From positions 18,198,001 through 18,262,000 of the forward strand of contig NC_084665.1 of the NCBI RefSeq assembly GCF_028389875.1: DNA of 64,000 nucleotides. Reading direction: 5' to 3'. Below are positions 34,882 to 47,100 of this stretch, piece by piece. The notes beneath the pieces were generated by a model. That model was not told where the DNA came from and did not search any database. It saw only the letters and a program-made list of their open reading frames with translations. The position numbers were made by a program, and so were the translations under genes. The stretch is from Rhea pennata. Lineage: Eukaryota > Chordata > Aves > Rheiformes > Rheidae. Numbering within the stretch: the stretch's first letter is position 1; every line of letters begins with the position of its first letter.

Positions 34882-37800
34882 CCCTGAGAAGAGAAATCCA
34901 GGAGGTTACTCTAAAACGCTTGAAGAATGTTGCTTTTTCCCAAGTGGTTGTTAGAGATAATCTCAGCATTGGTGGGTCTGCTCCCACCTCCTATTAGAGT
35001 TCACTACTGTATGGTCAACTCTCTGGAGCTGTAAAGCACTAGCCACAAAGACCGTTTCAAAAGCCACTGCAGTGCATTCTGTATAGATAATAGCAGGAGG
35101 TACAAAAATCCTGAAGCCTTAAGGTTTGATCTCAACATTGGCCTCCCAGGCCTGTGTTGATCTCTTCTCTCCCAGGCACAAGACATAATAAATTGCCTCT
35201 ATGGTTCAACACCCTTTGCCTGGCTTTCCTAAGACTAGTTACTCACGGGGCCATATAGAACGGGTGAGCAGGGGCACTGAGAGGTATCTATGAAAATAGC
35301 TTTCTCGGCAAGGCAAAATCTAAAGAATTTTCTCTGTCTTCTTGACACTCCTTTCTTCTGGCTAAAGAATGTAAAAGCGCTTTGGCAGTCAGGAGCTGAG
35401 GAGTGCTATTCACTTTCCCCGATTTCTCCTGCTGTGCAGAGCAAGGCTGCTTGCTAAGAGACTTCAAAAGGAAATGGGGATGGGGGGGGGGAATGTCATG
35501 AATACATGTCCTGCTCCCTGCACTGTGTCTTCCTCTTAGGAGGAAAAACACATTAGTCTCTAGAACTGCCACACTGACTCCTTCCATCAGCACTATATCA
35601 TCTTAAAAATAAAGTGCCCACTGCCTAAATGAAACTGAGCCTTGTCTCCTTCCTTTTTCACAGTGAGAGGAGGGAAAAAAAAAGGACACATGAAAGGAAT
35701 GCCTGAGTGCTTTGGGATGAAAATACACAGTTCAGGAATCAGCAGAGCCACTGTAAAAATAGCTCATCATTTGGATCCTATGATGGTATTGGATGTGCAT
35801 CTACCACTGATTGAGTCTGAGAGATCTCATTTCTTTACAAGGCTATTACTCTCATTCTTGGCTATAAGGCCATGTAAATAACATATGGTACAAACAGCGT
35901 CACTGGAACCTGCCAAAGTTTTGTAATACCTACAACTATTAAACCCAAGCCACCTGTCCAGTGAGGACTTCTTGAGCTGTTCTAGTTCATCATCCTTATA
36001 TTATTACAATATGTTGATGGCACACAATAAATCTACATGGTCAGATAAGACATCCCTCCTACTGTGAAGAACTTGCCCTCTAAAGAATATGAGTGAACAC
36101 AACAAAACCCTATGAGGTAGCTTCCACGAGCCTTGGTGGTTGCTTGGAGAGGGAGAAATGGAGGAAACATTTTCAGAGCTTTTTTTTTTTTTTTTTTTTT
36201 TAGTTAACTGTGTGAATATGGGAGAAGTATAGTGACGTACATTTTACTGTAGTCAGAGAAACAGCTCAGGCCTGTCCTGTGTAAGAGGGCTTCTGAGTGT
36301 TCTCTGAATAGCCTGGATGCTTGTTAACCTAATGACATCACCAATGGTTGTTTAATTGAGAACCCATTAATTCTTTTTTTCTCTGTAGTTAGTCAGCTGA
36401 CTACTAATTTCCTGTTGCAATGGAGCCCTTCTTACTGTAGGGCCTAAAGGTCTTTCCAGGTTCCAGTTCTCTAACTTGTTTAGTTTGTAAAAGTTCAGCC
36501 ACTCTGGACTATTCTCGCTCATACATGCCTCAAAACTCAATCTCCTTTGTACAAAGCTCCAAAAGAGGTTGGCTTTCTCCTAGTTCTTCAAAATAGTAGA
36601 CACCACAACGGGCAGAGTATTTCCAGGGTGCTTCCTGGCATCCAGTAAGCAGCTAGCTGCTAGGTGGTAAACAGACTTCTCTCAGAAAACAGCAAATGTC
36701 AGGAGAAAAGCAATCTCACCCAAAACCAGACGGTGACCTTTCTGGAAGTTATATTGAAGCCTGAGAATCTTCTTGTTGCTTTTACCCCATACCTGCAGCA
36801 GAGCTAGTTATGCACCTCATGAAATTGCATCACTGTGCCCTTCATTATAAGTATCAACAGGCAATATGAGGTGAAGATATGACAACACAGTTGAAGTATC
36901 TGCTAGGCAGTCAGGACTTCTGGCTGCTATATCAAGCTTTCTCTCTGACCTTGGGTAAGGTACTGACCTCTCTCTGACATGCAAAATCAGAATATTTGGA
37001 GAACTAAATAATCTTCAAAAACCATTTTAACATCAGTAGAGAGAAGGTTGTGAGGAAGTGTGACTTACAGTATTAGTTACAATTTGAACAAAAGGTTGAT
37101 TTATATAAACATCACAGATAAAAGATTCTTGCTGTAAATGCCGAGCATTTCTAGATAAGGCACCAATATGTTGCAATTTGACTGAATATAACAATACCAA
37201 ACAAGATGTGAGAAGCAAATGACAGCTGTAGTACCAAAGATGTACTGTGGCAGAGTTCTTGATGCTGTTCACTTCTTGTTCTTATAGGTAATCAAGAGAT
37301 TCCTGAAAATCTGGGAACTTGCTTTTTCACTAGATTTCTCAGGTTTGCTCTGTAAATTCAGGTCTGCATTGCACAGCTCTGCAAAAGAATGCAAGCATCT
37401 TAACATAAAAGTTACATGGGATTTAGACACCCAGTAAAACTTTTCATCTGCAACAGTCTCATTTTGCTGTCACATCACATGGGAGGCGCTAAGGTATTTA
37501 CAGATGCCAACGTTTATTTTTTACATGGAAGTTTCCTAGGTGACTAAAGATCCACAAACACTGGTTTATTCTGTCTGTACTTCTTGAAGAGGCTTCACAA
37601 CTCTGACAGCTGATTGAAAGCATGGATGAAGCAAGTGTCAGTGCTGTTTCATCTATCTTTTGGTGGAGGGCACAAAACCAGAATGGGGTAGCTTGAGCTG
37701 ATCCCTACTGGATTCATATCCATACCTCCTGCCTCTGAAGAAGGTACAATTTGCACAAAGCCATACTGTAATTTTGTCTGGGATTTAGTAAGGATGGAGG

Positions 37801-40187
37801 AGTTCCCCATCCTCATCTCCTCTTGCTGAGCTTTCCCATTGTGTAGAATATTGTAATAATAATAGGGCTGGAGAGGGGAGAAGGGAAGAGTATGAGTAAC
37901 AGTCAGGGTCCCAATGCAAAGGTGGAATGCTGTAAGTCTCCACTAGCAGAGAGAGAACCTGAATTTGGATCTGCCAAAGCCCATGTGAATTGCCAACTAC
38001 AAACTTGTTACATGAATTACTGTTATCCTTTCCTGTGGAAAGGATGACTCCCTCATCTATTTTTATAGCAGAGCACTCTCATCGCTTCTTTTTTCAGGAT
38101 TCAGGGGTAGGAATCTCATGGACGGCAGCACTAAACAAATGCCAAAGGCTGGTGAGATTTTCTTTGTTACCCTTTTTTTCCCCAGTGTACAAGGAGATCT
38201 TGCATGGCTTCTGCCCTGAAACAGTTCTCCTTGTGCATTACATAGAGTATGCTTGCCTTTTTATTTCAGCATTGGACACTGTTAGGCAACCACCTACCAT
38301 AAAAGTTTACTTCTGGCTCCTAATTTTGAGTCATGGGTATTCTGTTCCTATTCTCCCCAAATAAATAACAAAAAAGGGTGTAAAAGAACTGTTTCCAGCA
38401 GCTTCAGTCAAGCTTTTCAACCCCAACTGTTGGCATGCCAAATTGGGTGGAAGGAAAACAGGTCCTTTTTCCTCTTTAGTTTAAGTATAGAGAGAGCCAA
38501 GCCTGTCATCAAATACAAGGGATCTTTTAAGGATCCAGAAAGCTAGAGAACAGAAGGTGTAATGCAAATTTAACAGCATGTTAAATCATATCCAATGATT
38601 TAGTGTGTGGAAATAAAGTGAACCAATCAGGCTGTCCTTAAGAGATGGGGAGAGCTTTCTATCCTGTGCTTGTTATGCCTAAATCTCAAACTATGATGGT
38701 GTGTGCATGCAAAAACCCATGGAATTCTCCGTGCTCAGCATAGTAAGACGTATTTCACAATTAGTACTGAGCTGACATAAGCTAAGTGACGTTACACAGG
38801 AACTTGGAACTGACGTTCCAGTTTAGTACAGCAGTAGGTTAAAGAAAAATATCCTTAAAGAAAATACATTTCTTTACAGGTGTGAGTAAAGATCACCTTT
38901 CTTTTAGAGAAAAAAGTATGGAATAAACCACAAATAGAACATTTAATTTGTATGCAGAAATTTCTGGAAATGTCAGTATTGAAATTAAGACGACTAGGCA
39001 CTTTTAGACAAAACTTTTCAAGGCTGGTATCTTATTACAGATGTGGTTTTGAATCATCTAACACATCCAGTCTACATCCAGTTGTAAGACATGGAAGTGT
39101 CATGTTTGGCCTTTCCATTTCAGATATATTGTGTCTATGCACAGCCTGTAGTTAAAGGAATAAAAAGCAAAGAATGTACCTTCCTCAGTAATTTTATATT
39201 TAATCTTTTAAGGTAAAATCCAGCCATTCTAATACTGTCTAAGACTTGTTTCTAATCCAGATAATAGCTGAATGATTGTTTGATGAATGATTGAATGATG
39301 GTTTTGCTAAATACACTTGTAATGTCTGTTCATTTCCTAGCAGAAAACATCCCATGGCTTAACTGGGAAGATGAGCATAGCTCAGCTGGAAAGTATGTAT
39401 TTATTTTAGAAAAAAAATGAAGGAATAAATGTAACCTTTACACAATGTTTTATATGTTCATTAATACTTGCCAAGTTACCTCTGGTATCGGCACCTGGAG
39501 ATATAGCTATAATTATCCCACTTTACATATGAGGGAAGCGTGGCACTACAAGATCACTACTAATATTCACCAACATGCTGTATAGAGTTAAACCCCTATA
39601 CACATTTGCAGCAGACCATTTATCCAGTTTCCTTCCTCACAAGTGCACAGCACCCACAACTCCCTCTAACTTTGATATAGGTCCTTCAGGGTAGATTTAA
39701 GTGCTCCAATTCAAGCTACTAGTTAGAAGAAAAAGGTTGGCCAAAGTAAGCAATTGACACAGCTGAAATTAAAACTCAGGGCTGTTTGCTGGTCTGTCCT
39801 ACAAGTTACTCTATGACAAGGAGTTCTGAAATCTGTTTTTTAAAAAAATACAAGCTATTTAATACCTAAACCTTGTTCAAATACACTTCTACACTAATGC
39901 AGCCTTGTGGCAAACAAAATGCAAAGAATATGTTATTTGTTATTTTTTTTCAAGAAGAAAGCTGCTCATAGAGCTGTGTGCTTACCAGACTGTCCAGAAG
40001 GGTACAGAGCTGGTTGTTACTGTTAGCTCCTTGCAGCATCTTTGAAACACCATGTTGCTGGAATCAACCTGTAAGAAGCACCGTGAGATTTTTCTTTCCA
40101 ACGTACACATATGAACATTTGGGTGTAACTTCCAACGTACGTATGAAACGTGCCGTGTGCGATTTTAAGTGAGTGCTTAGAAAAGCG

Positions 40188-40193
40188 CACGTG
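40188..40193. promoter_or_regulatory. CACGTG E-box at the edge of the COQ8A island
   Basis: A canonical palindromic E-box (bHLH-ZIP site) lies at the 5' edge of the CpG island, about 600 bp upstream of the likely start. Confidence 0.35.
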
Positions 40194-40607
40194 CCTCCCA
40201 ACACAGACATCTCCGGGCCGCACACCACCACAGCACGGGGCTGCTCCTTCAGCTCAGCCTGCCGGGAGGCTGCTGAGCGCCCAGCTCCCCGCGCAGTCCC
40301 TCCGCACGAACTAACGTTACCAGAGGCCAGGGGGGCCTCCTTGCCCCCCCGGGGCCCTGCAACACGCAGGCCGCGCACGCTGCCGGTCCGTGCCCCTTCC
40401 CTCCCCCTGGCAGCCCTGCCAGATTTCCCTCGGCCGGCCCAGCACCGGGTCGCCCCCCGCGGCTGCCAAGCTCCGCGGCGGCGCCGCCCGCCGAGCACGT
40501 CTACCTCCCCCTCCCCCCCCCCCGCCCCTCGCGCCCAACCGCCGCCGCCGCCGCACGGACCTCACGGGCCTCACGTCCCGCTGCAGCCGCTCCGCGCGCC
40601 GCCCCGC

Positions 40608-40644
40608 ATTGGCCGGCGCCCCGCCCGTCCCCTCCTGCCATTGG
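40608..40644 (-). promoter_or_regulatory. Paired inverted CCAAT boxes, COQ8A promoter
   Basis: ATTGG lies at 40608-40612 and 40640-40644, with starts 32 bp apart. This equals the spacing in the PSEN2 promoter, and the first box shares the extended core ATTGGCCG with PSEN2's first box. Confidence 0.6.
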
Positions 40645-40724
40645 CGGAGGCGCGCGGCGCACGAGCTCGGCACGCTTCGCGCTCGGCGGCGGCGGCGGCG
40701 GCGGCGAGGGCGGGGCCCGCGGGG

Positions 40725-40739
40725 GAGCCAATGGGAGCG
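40725..40739 (+). promoter_or_regulatory. Forward CCAAT block GAGCCAATGGGAGCG
   Basis: Identical over 15 bases to 4127-4141 in the PSEN2 promoter. The GC box follows within 5 bp. Confidence 0.65.
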
Positions 40740-40789
40740 GCGCGGGGGCGGGGCCAGAGGCCGGGCCTCGGCCGAGGGCGGCCGGACGG

Positions 40790-40861
40790 TAAACAAGCGC
40801 GCGGGCCCAGGCGGCGGGCACGCAGCGCGCGGCACCGCGGGCCGAGCCAGGCCGAGCGCAG
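40790..40861 (+). other. COQ8A: Likely COQ8A non-coding exon 1
   Basis: A donor GCAG|GTGCGG at 40862 lies about 130 bp after the forward CCAAT box. The COQ8A start codon sits only 16 nt inside a later exon with a clear acceptor, so an upstream untranslated exon is required. The 5' end is approximate. A second possible donor, ACAG|GTGGGC at 41256, is less likely because it would place an upstream ATG (41114) in the leader. Confidence 0.4.
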
Positions 40862-40870
40862 GTGCGGGGC

Positions 40871-40940
40871 GGCGAGGCGAGGCGAGGCCAGGCCAGGCCA
40901 GGCCAGGCCAGGCCAGGCCAGGCGAGGCCAGGCCAGGCCG
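40871..40940. repeat. (GGCCA/GGCGA)14 pentanucleotide repeat
   Basis: Fourteen tandem 5-bp units start 10 bp after the predicted exon 1 donor of COQ8A: three GGCGA, seven GGCCA, one GGCGA, two GGCCA and a final GGCCG. Confidence 0.95.
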
Positions 40941-41902
40941 TAGCCGGGGCGCGCTCGGGCTCGGCGCGCAGGCCGCGGTAACGGGGGCTGCCCGGGCGGT
41001 GCTGGCGGGGGGAGGAAGGGGCTGCCCAGCGGCCGTTGGGCGCCGCGTGCCCGGCGCGGGGAGGGCGCGTGCCCTCACCCCCGCGGGGAGACGTGCGGGG
41101 GCTCCGCGGGGCAATGGCGGGCGGGGGCAGCAGGGCTGGCCCGGCGCGGGGGGCCCCGCGGGGGGGGGCGGCGGCGGCGGCCCCTGGGGCGCGGCCTCGC
41201 CCGTGGCCTGGCGGCGACGCGGAGCGGCGCAGCCCCGGAGCCGCCGCCGGGACAGGTGGGCGGTGCAGTGCGGCGCCGCCCCGCTTGTCCGTTAAACCGT
41301 CGCGTTCGGGGGCCGGTCGGGGACGCGGGTGGGTTTGGGGCTGCCGCCGGGCGCAGCCCCAGAGCGGAGCGCGCTTGGGCGCCAGGCCGCGTAACGGCGC
41401 GCGGCTGCCCGCGCCTGGTGTATGCAGCCCCAGCCTTGTGCAACGCTTCGATCTCCCTCTCCTGCGTTTTTCTGCGCCGTGTAAACTTCGTGTTGATAAC
41501 TGCTCTGTGAGAGGCTGACCCTATCCTGGCCTGTGTTAGGTGTTTCTCTTCTGTATTGCTGGGTGAATTGTGTGTTTTGCAATTTGATCCCTTTCAGGGA
41601 AGGGGATGGTAGGGCTCAGCTTGCCCAGCAGGTGCTTAGGCTATTCTGCAAAGATAAGGTTTTCGTGTATTTTATATTCAAAAAAGTGTTTAGGATGAAG
41701 GGTGGAATCTACTTTTCCACTTTGTAAGGTATGTGCCTTGCCAGGTTGCCACTGACGTTGCTGAAGAACCTGCAAAACCTTGCCTCATGCTGCATAAATA
41801 TATGCTGACTTTCAAGTCTACTTTGGCTAAGGATCTCACTTCTCTTTTTTTCTCTGGAAAGGTTCTGTGATTGTGGTTAAAGATAGCTGTAAGTCATATC
41901 TC

Positions 41903-42048
41903 CTCACAGAACAGTTGAGGTTGGAATTGAGCCCCAGAGATCATCTAGCGCCATCCTCTCCCCCCGTGCAAGCAGGGTCACCTAGAGCGCATTGCACAGG
42001 ATCGTGTCCAGATGGCTTTTGACTTATCTCCAAGTATGGAGTTCCACG
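41903..42048 (-). mobile_element. CR1 3' fragment, minus strand
   Basis: Read in reverse, this matches the CR1 3' region: GAGATCATCTAG, the C-rich block with GCAAGCAGGGTCACCTAGAG, a CACAGGATCGTGTCCAG block and a GGAGTTCCAC block. It lines up with the end of the large CR1 in this window but is more diverged. It is truncated at about 150 bp and sits 450 bp after the COQ8A CpG island. Confidence 0.88.
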
Positions 42049-44141
42049 TTTTGCTATTTATTTGTGGATGAAATGGAAAAGAAAATAAGACCACGAGCTT
42101 TGATAGTATGACCAAGGAAATGATCTACTTCTCACAGACAAACTGGCAGATTTGTAAATTCTTTGTTACAAAGTGGTCAAAAATAAATAGGTGGGTACTT
42201 TTAAACAAGCACTGAACACACAAATTCCAAATAACTACAGATGTAGACACTTGGCTTGTAAAATGTTCCATTCATAGTTACTGAATCATAACTTCGGCAA
42301 AACTGTATGCTACTTAATAAGACTACTTCTGATCCAAACATAATCAGATTGCTCCCAACTGCAGCAAAACTTTCTCCCTCTATGTAATGAAAATCCAAGT
42401 ACTGCAGCCAGCTTTATGAAAAACAAATAAGGAAGTTAATGAAGTACTGTTAACAGAAATGAGGCAAAGTGGTTTATTTAGGGTTCAAGCAAAGAAAAAT
42501 GTGGAAGCATATAAAAGATTCTTCTGCTTTCAGTAACGTAAGATGTTAGTTTTTTTAAAAACACCACCTCAACCACAAAAACAACCAAAATTTCAAGCAA
42601 ACCTCCAAAACTAAGAATTTGCTTAAATATCTGAATGTAACAGCTTCTAAACTTTATGACCTGAGTTGCTTGTCCTTAAATTGGCAGTTGATAAGCATCT
42701 TCTAATTCTTAAATAGTTTCATTCCAAGTGAGGTGTAGTCTTTGAGCGGGTGTAAAATACTTAGTGCTGTGTGCAGAAGGATTCTCCTCAAAGCCAATAG
42801 TAACTCAGTGAGGGACTTCTGAAGGGGTTTAGAAACTGCTCCGAGTTGTAAAAGCTGAAACAGATTGATGTCTGTCATTTAAACAGAAAATTAGTAGTCT
42901 TGAATTTCTCTAACATGTAATAAGTTTTTTATCCCTATTTCTTTCATCAGTAGAAAGAACAGTTTAACTGTGATTCATTTGCTTACCAATCTGCTTGCTT
43001 AGGCCAGTCAGTTTTATTTTTGTATGCTGTACTTTAATGTTAGTTAGCATTAACCTTGGTAACTCTGAGTAAGATTTGCTTATAATAAACTGTTGTATGT
43101 TGTCCAAGCTTAATCTGACAGGGGAAGAAAAAAAGTGACCTGCAGTGCTTTAATGGTGTCTGTCTTTTAAAAATAAAGTGGTGTGATAAGTAGAAGAAAA
43201 GGTCAGAAGATGTGGAGAATTCCTTTACATGTTTACCATTTGAGTGTTGGTCACCTTGTTTCCTTGCTGTCAAGGAGAATTCTGTGCTATGCAATGCAGC
43301 TCTGGTTATTTCACTTGTGATATTTAGATCAGGTTAATAATAGCTCATGTTGAATCTATGTAGCAAGAACGTAACTTTTTTTTTGGCTTCCAGTCTGTAA
43401 CTAATCCTTTTATAGGAAGGTGATGGTCTGTTATTCTGCCTCTCCTTCTATTTTTTCAGGTTATATCATTTCTCTAAAAATGAGAGAGAAGGAGGTCGAT
43501 ATATTAGGGAAATTAGAAAGCAGGAATTGAACTAAACTGATTGACATGAGATTTCTTTTTTTGATAGGTATAGTATATATTTAGTGTGTCAGAGTGCTTG
43601 ACAGAGCTTACTTGGTTTAGCTGACTTGCAAATACATATCTCAGGACTCAGCTTGATACATGGATAAAATTGTTTCTTGTATATTCCTTAAATCATTCTA
43701 TAGTGATGGATGAACAGTACTGCTTTGATTAGGAGTAGGATGTCTGAAGCTGTCTTTACGTATCATATGACCTGCGCCTATGTAGGTGGCCTGGCTTTCT
43801 CAGTCTAAAACTGTTTAAGAAAGGGATCTGGAAGAGGCTTTTTGGTTTATCAGAGTGTTTATTCTGAGCTGCAGCATCTTAAGGAGAAAGGTAGCTTCCA
43901 TCTAAACTTGTTTTATAAAAGTGCTTGAAGAGATTCTGCATGTTCTGTGTGCATGCTTTTCCTCAGTACCTGAAGTTACTGTTTTCTTATGGGGCCAAAA
44001 TGCAAGTTAACAATAGAGCTCCCAAGGGGGCTTGGGGAACTTGTTCAGTATTTACTCTCCTATCCAGGAGTGAAAGCTCGTGTATTGACATGAGCCTATC
44101 CTTAGATTCCAAGATGTCCTCCTCATTTAAGTAGATGCCAC

Positions 44142-44169
44142 TTTTTTTTTTTTTTTTTTTTTTTTTTTT
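44142..44169. repeat. T28 homopolymer
   Basis: Twenty-eight consecutive T in COQ8A intron 1. It could be the reversed A-tail of an old retrocopy, but no adjacent element is recognised. Confidence 0.9.
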
Positions 44170-47100
44170 CCCTGAAGTTACAGTAGATGGCAAAGTTAAC
44201 CAATCTAAGCTGGTGAGGAAGACCAAGAAATAAGTTATGCAAGTCTTCCCCTTTGTTACCACAGTTGTATGCTTTTATGTTTTGTCAGTAAGTAGAGGTA
44301 TGTAGAGCTAAATGAAAGATCTTAAATTCTCTGTTGTTTGATATCTGAAGTGTTCTGTGTGCTTCTTGGAACATGGGAAATAACACTAGCTGCTCTGAAA
44401 ACCATGGTTGACAATTCTATGGAGTTGGCTTCTAGAAACGTTACATCAGTGTACGTCTGCCTACATAAGCTTGGAAACTCATACAGAGTAAAAACTGCTT
44501 TGTTCTCAAAGTTGCTTAAAGGGTATGTGTTTTCGTTACGGTTTTTTTACAGAGGGATGTCAAATAGGGTGATCTGCTTATGATGTAGTTAGTCCTAGAA
44601 CTGTTTTGTGTTGTACATTTAATGTCTTCCAGCTATAGTATATTGTGAGCATTTGCCCCTTATATCTCTTAGTTTTGTCTGTAGATTAGATCCTTATTTA
44701 GCTCTTATTTGGCCTGTATGTGTTTAGACTAAATCTTTACTTACTGCTATTCAGGTCTTTTTTTAACCTATCACACACCTTGTTTTTTCTGCTTGTACTG
44801 AGGAAATACACTATAAAAGGGCCTGACTTAGTATTCTGAAATTTCACAATTCTCCTGCTGTCTGAACTGTGCCCTTTGGGAGTATTAAATCCTTGTCTTG
44901 AATACTTTAACCTCTTGGTTCAATATTGTCAATCAGGACTGGGAAAAAGATGGAAGAAGGAACGGTTGGTTAGTAAGCTGTGAGTGAAATGAGTGCCTCT
45001 TTTGGAGGACTTTTCTAAAAACAGTAAGCATAGAATTAAACGTACAATTTTATGTAACATAGCAAAGCTTTTTGGAATGTAGTCATTCAGAAGCCAGTAT
45101 GGGAAATGTGAGATTTCCAAATGTACCTGTTTATGTTGTGTAAAGTTTTGGTTCTCTTAGTTTGAAAGAACAATGTTTAGATCCTGCTTTATATAGAATA
45201 CGACTTTACAGAATGCATTCCAAGATAACCTAAAAGTCTACAGTTACTTATGTTCTGTATTAGGTATGAGAGCTTGCAGATGAGACCTAGTTGTAGGTTA
45301 TGGGGGGGAAAAGAAGAATAGTGAGCTTTATATACCCTGGTATTGAAGATACCCCTATGTATGAAAAGCAGGAACTGAAGCAAAGAACTTGTCTGAGATC
45401 TGAGACAGAGCTGGAATATAGGAACTGTAGACTCTGATAGTCTATGTTCTCTCAGACACTGTGGTTGTAGTTTTACAACCCACCTCGGTCTGTGGCTTCT
45501 TAAAGTAGTCTTTTTTTGCCTACTGGTATATCCTCTTCTTGCATCCTATTTTTCATGTTCTTACAGGAGACGTTTTGGCACAGCCAGAGCAGGAAAGCTC
45601 CCGTAGCTAGGACACTGGTATGTTAGGGAGGCTATGAATAGACTTGTGTGTTGTAAGCTACTATATTGGAGCTTCACCCTAGGTTCCAGGGCAAGGTTGA
45701 AAGGCATGGCATCTCTATAGATATGCCCGCCTCCAGGATCAATGGTGGGAGGCTGTGTGTGTGACCTGTTGTTCACAATGATAACGGGAGGGTTCTGCCC
45801 ACCACGTGAGCAGAGAATGTGTTTTCCACAGTGAGAAATGTGCATGGTCACTCACCCTGAGTAGTGACTCGGGACAAAATGTGCATGGCCCTGCCTCTAT
45901 GTATGAAAAGGATAACAGGGAAAATACTTTCTTACACCAAAGGAAAGACAGATGAATAGGATGGTTACAAGTCCAGGTTATGTTTAGTTTTCCAGAAGTT
46001 TATAATTAGAAGAGTTCTGACTTAAAATGTCTGCTCATGCAGCATTTGATCATTTAGATTATTAAGGTGGTCAGCAAAGTGGCCAACTCCTTAGTCTGTT
46101 TTTGATCTACAGAGATGGAGATCTAAAAGGCTCTGAGAGACAGGCTGTATGCTATAAGGATTAATGTACTCAGGAGAGACCTGTAAAACCATTCTGTAAC
46201 TGACATGCTGGATAATCTTGGACAAATTAATTTCTCTCTTCCTCTAAAAAATAATATTGATCTCCTTTCTCTAGTTCTTTGATATCTACCAGTGAAAAGT
46301 GATTCATGTTTAAATGCAACAGGAAAAGCTCCTGTTTTCTCAAGAATGTTGTCTTAAATCATGGTGCCTTTGAATCTTATCTTCACTTATTTGAAACAGC
46401 TTTTTATCAGTCTAATTTTCAAATTGGACTCTGGGCTTTCAGAAAGATAAAACTCCCAATCAAAACAATTACAGCATAACAGTGTATGCCAAAAAAATTG
46501 CCAACAGCTCCACACCTGCCAACTGATAACCTGCCTCGTTTACACTTTGTATTCCAATTCATCACATGAGATCATTGGGAAGTTCTGTTGGTTACGTGTG
46601 CAGAGCTTAATACTGTGGAGATGTGCAGCTCCCTGCTTGTAGCAGATGAGTGACTAAGATTTTGTGGTCTTTTCTGCAATACTATGAGAATGTAGCGCTT
46701 ATCTGGAAAAGTCAAGGGAGATGTTTGTTATATTAGCTTTGTTTGAACAGAACTTTTAGAATTGATCTAAAGTAGAGCTTTAGTGTAAACGTCTTATAAA
46801 TTCTGATGGTTGGGGTTGCATGTGGCATTGTGGAAACTTGTCTTTTAAAGTAATTTTTAGTTCTATGTTAACATTCATAGAGGAAGGTCTTGGACCTTGT
46901 TAACTGTGTGAATGGTGCTTTTGTGTAAGCTTACCACAAATCCAAACAAACTTATAGGTTCAGCTTTTAGTAGCTCTCTTTAAGTATGTTTCAAATACAA
47001 GGCCTGCCTGAATCTCATGTTAATCTGTGCATCTTGTGGTCCTATTTTATCTTGTTTTTGATATACTGTTTTCCTGGTTGTAGATGAAAGATTGACACAC

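Larger units (their letters stand above)
29406..40199. other. Intergenic region between the CR1 element and COQ8A
   Basis: No gene is recognised. There is a T22 run at 36180-36201. A 97-codon minus-strand frame (29657-29950) and a 124-codon plus-strand frame (37990-38364) match no family I know. A 227-codon minus-strand frame (34198-34881) is listed separately. I saw no clear repeat boundaries. Confidence 0.5.
40200..41460 (+). promoter_or_regulatory. COQ8A: CpG island and COQ8A promoter
   Basis: A strongly GC-rich and CpG-rich block. Inverted CCAAT boxes lie at 40608-40612 and 40640-40644 (32 bp apart), and a forward CCAAT lies at 40728-40732. A GC box GGGGGCGGGGCC is at 40744-40754 and there is no TATA box. 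It is the only such island between PSEN2 and the COQ8A coding exons and points the same way, so it is assigned to COQ8A by inference. Long open frames here on both strands (up to about 300 codons) are artefacts of low stop-codon density in GC-rich DNA. Confidence 0.75.

Noticed and set aside
40173..41518. Long overlapping open frames (up to about 300 codons) on both strands of the COQ8A CpG island
   Set aside because: GC-rich DNA has few stop codons. The translations are Arg/Pro/Ala/Gly-rich, overlap in several frames and match no family. The best of them does not splice in frame to the COQ8A start exon.
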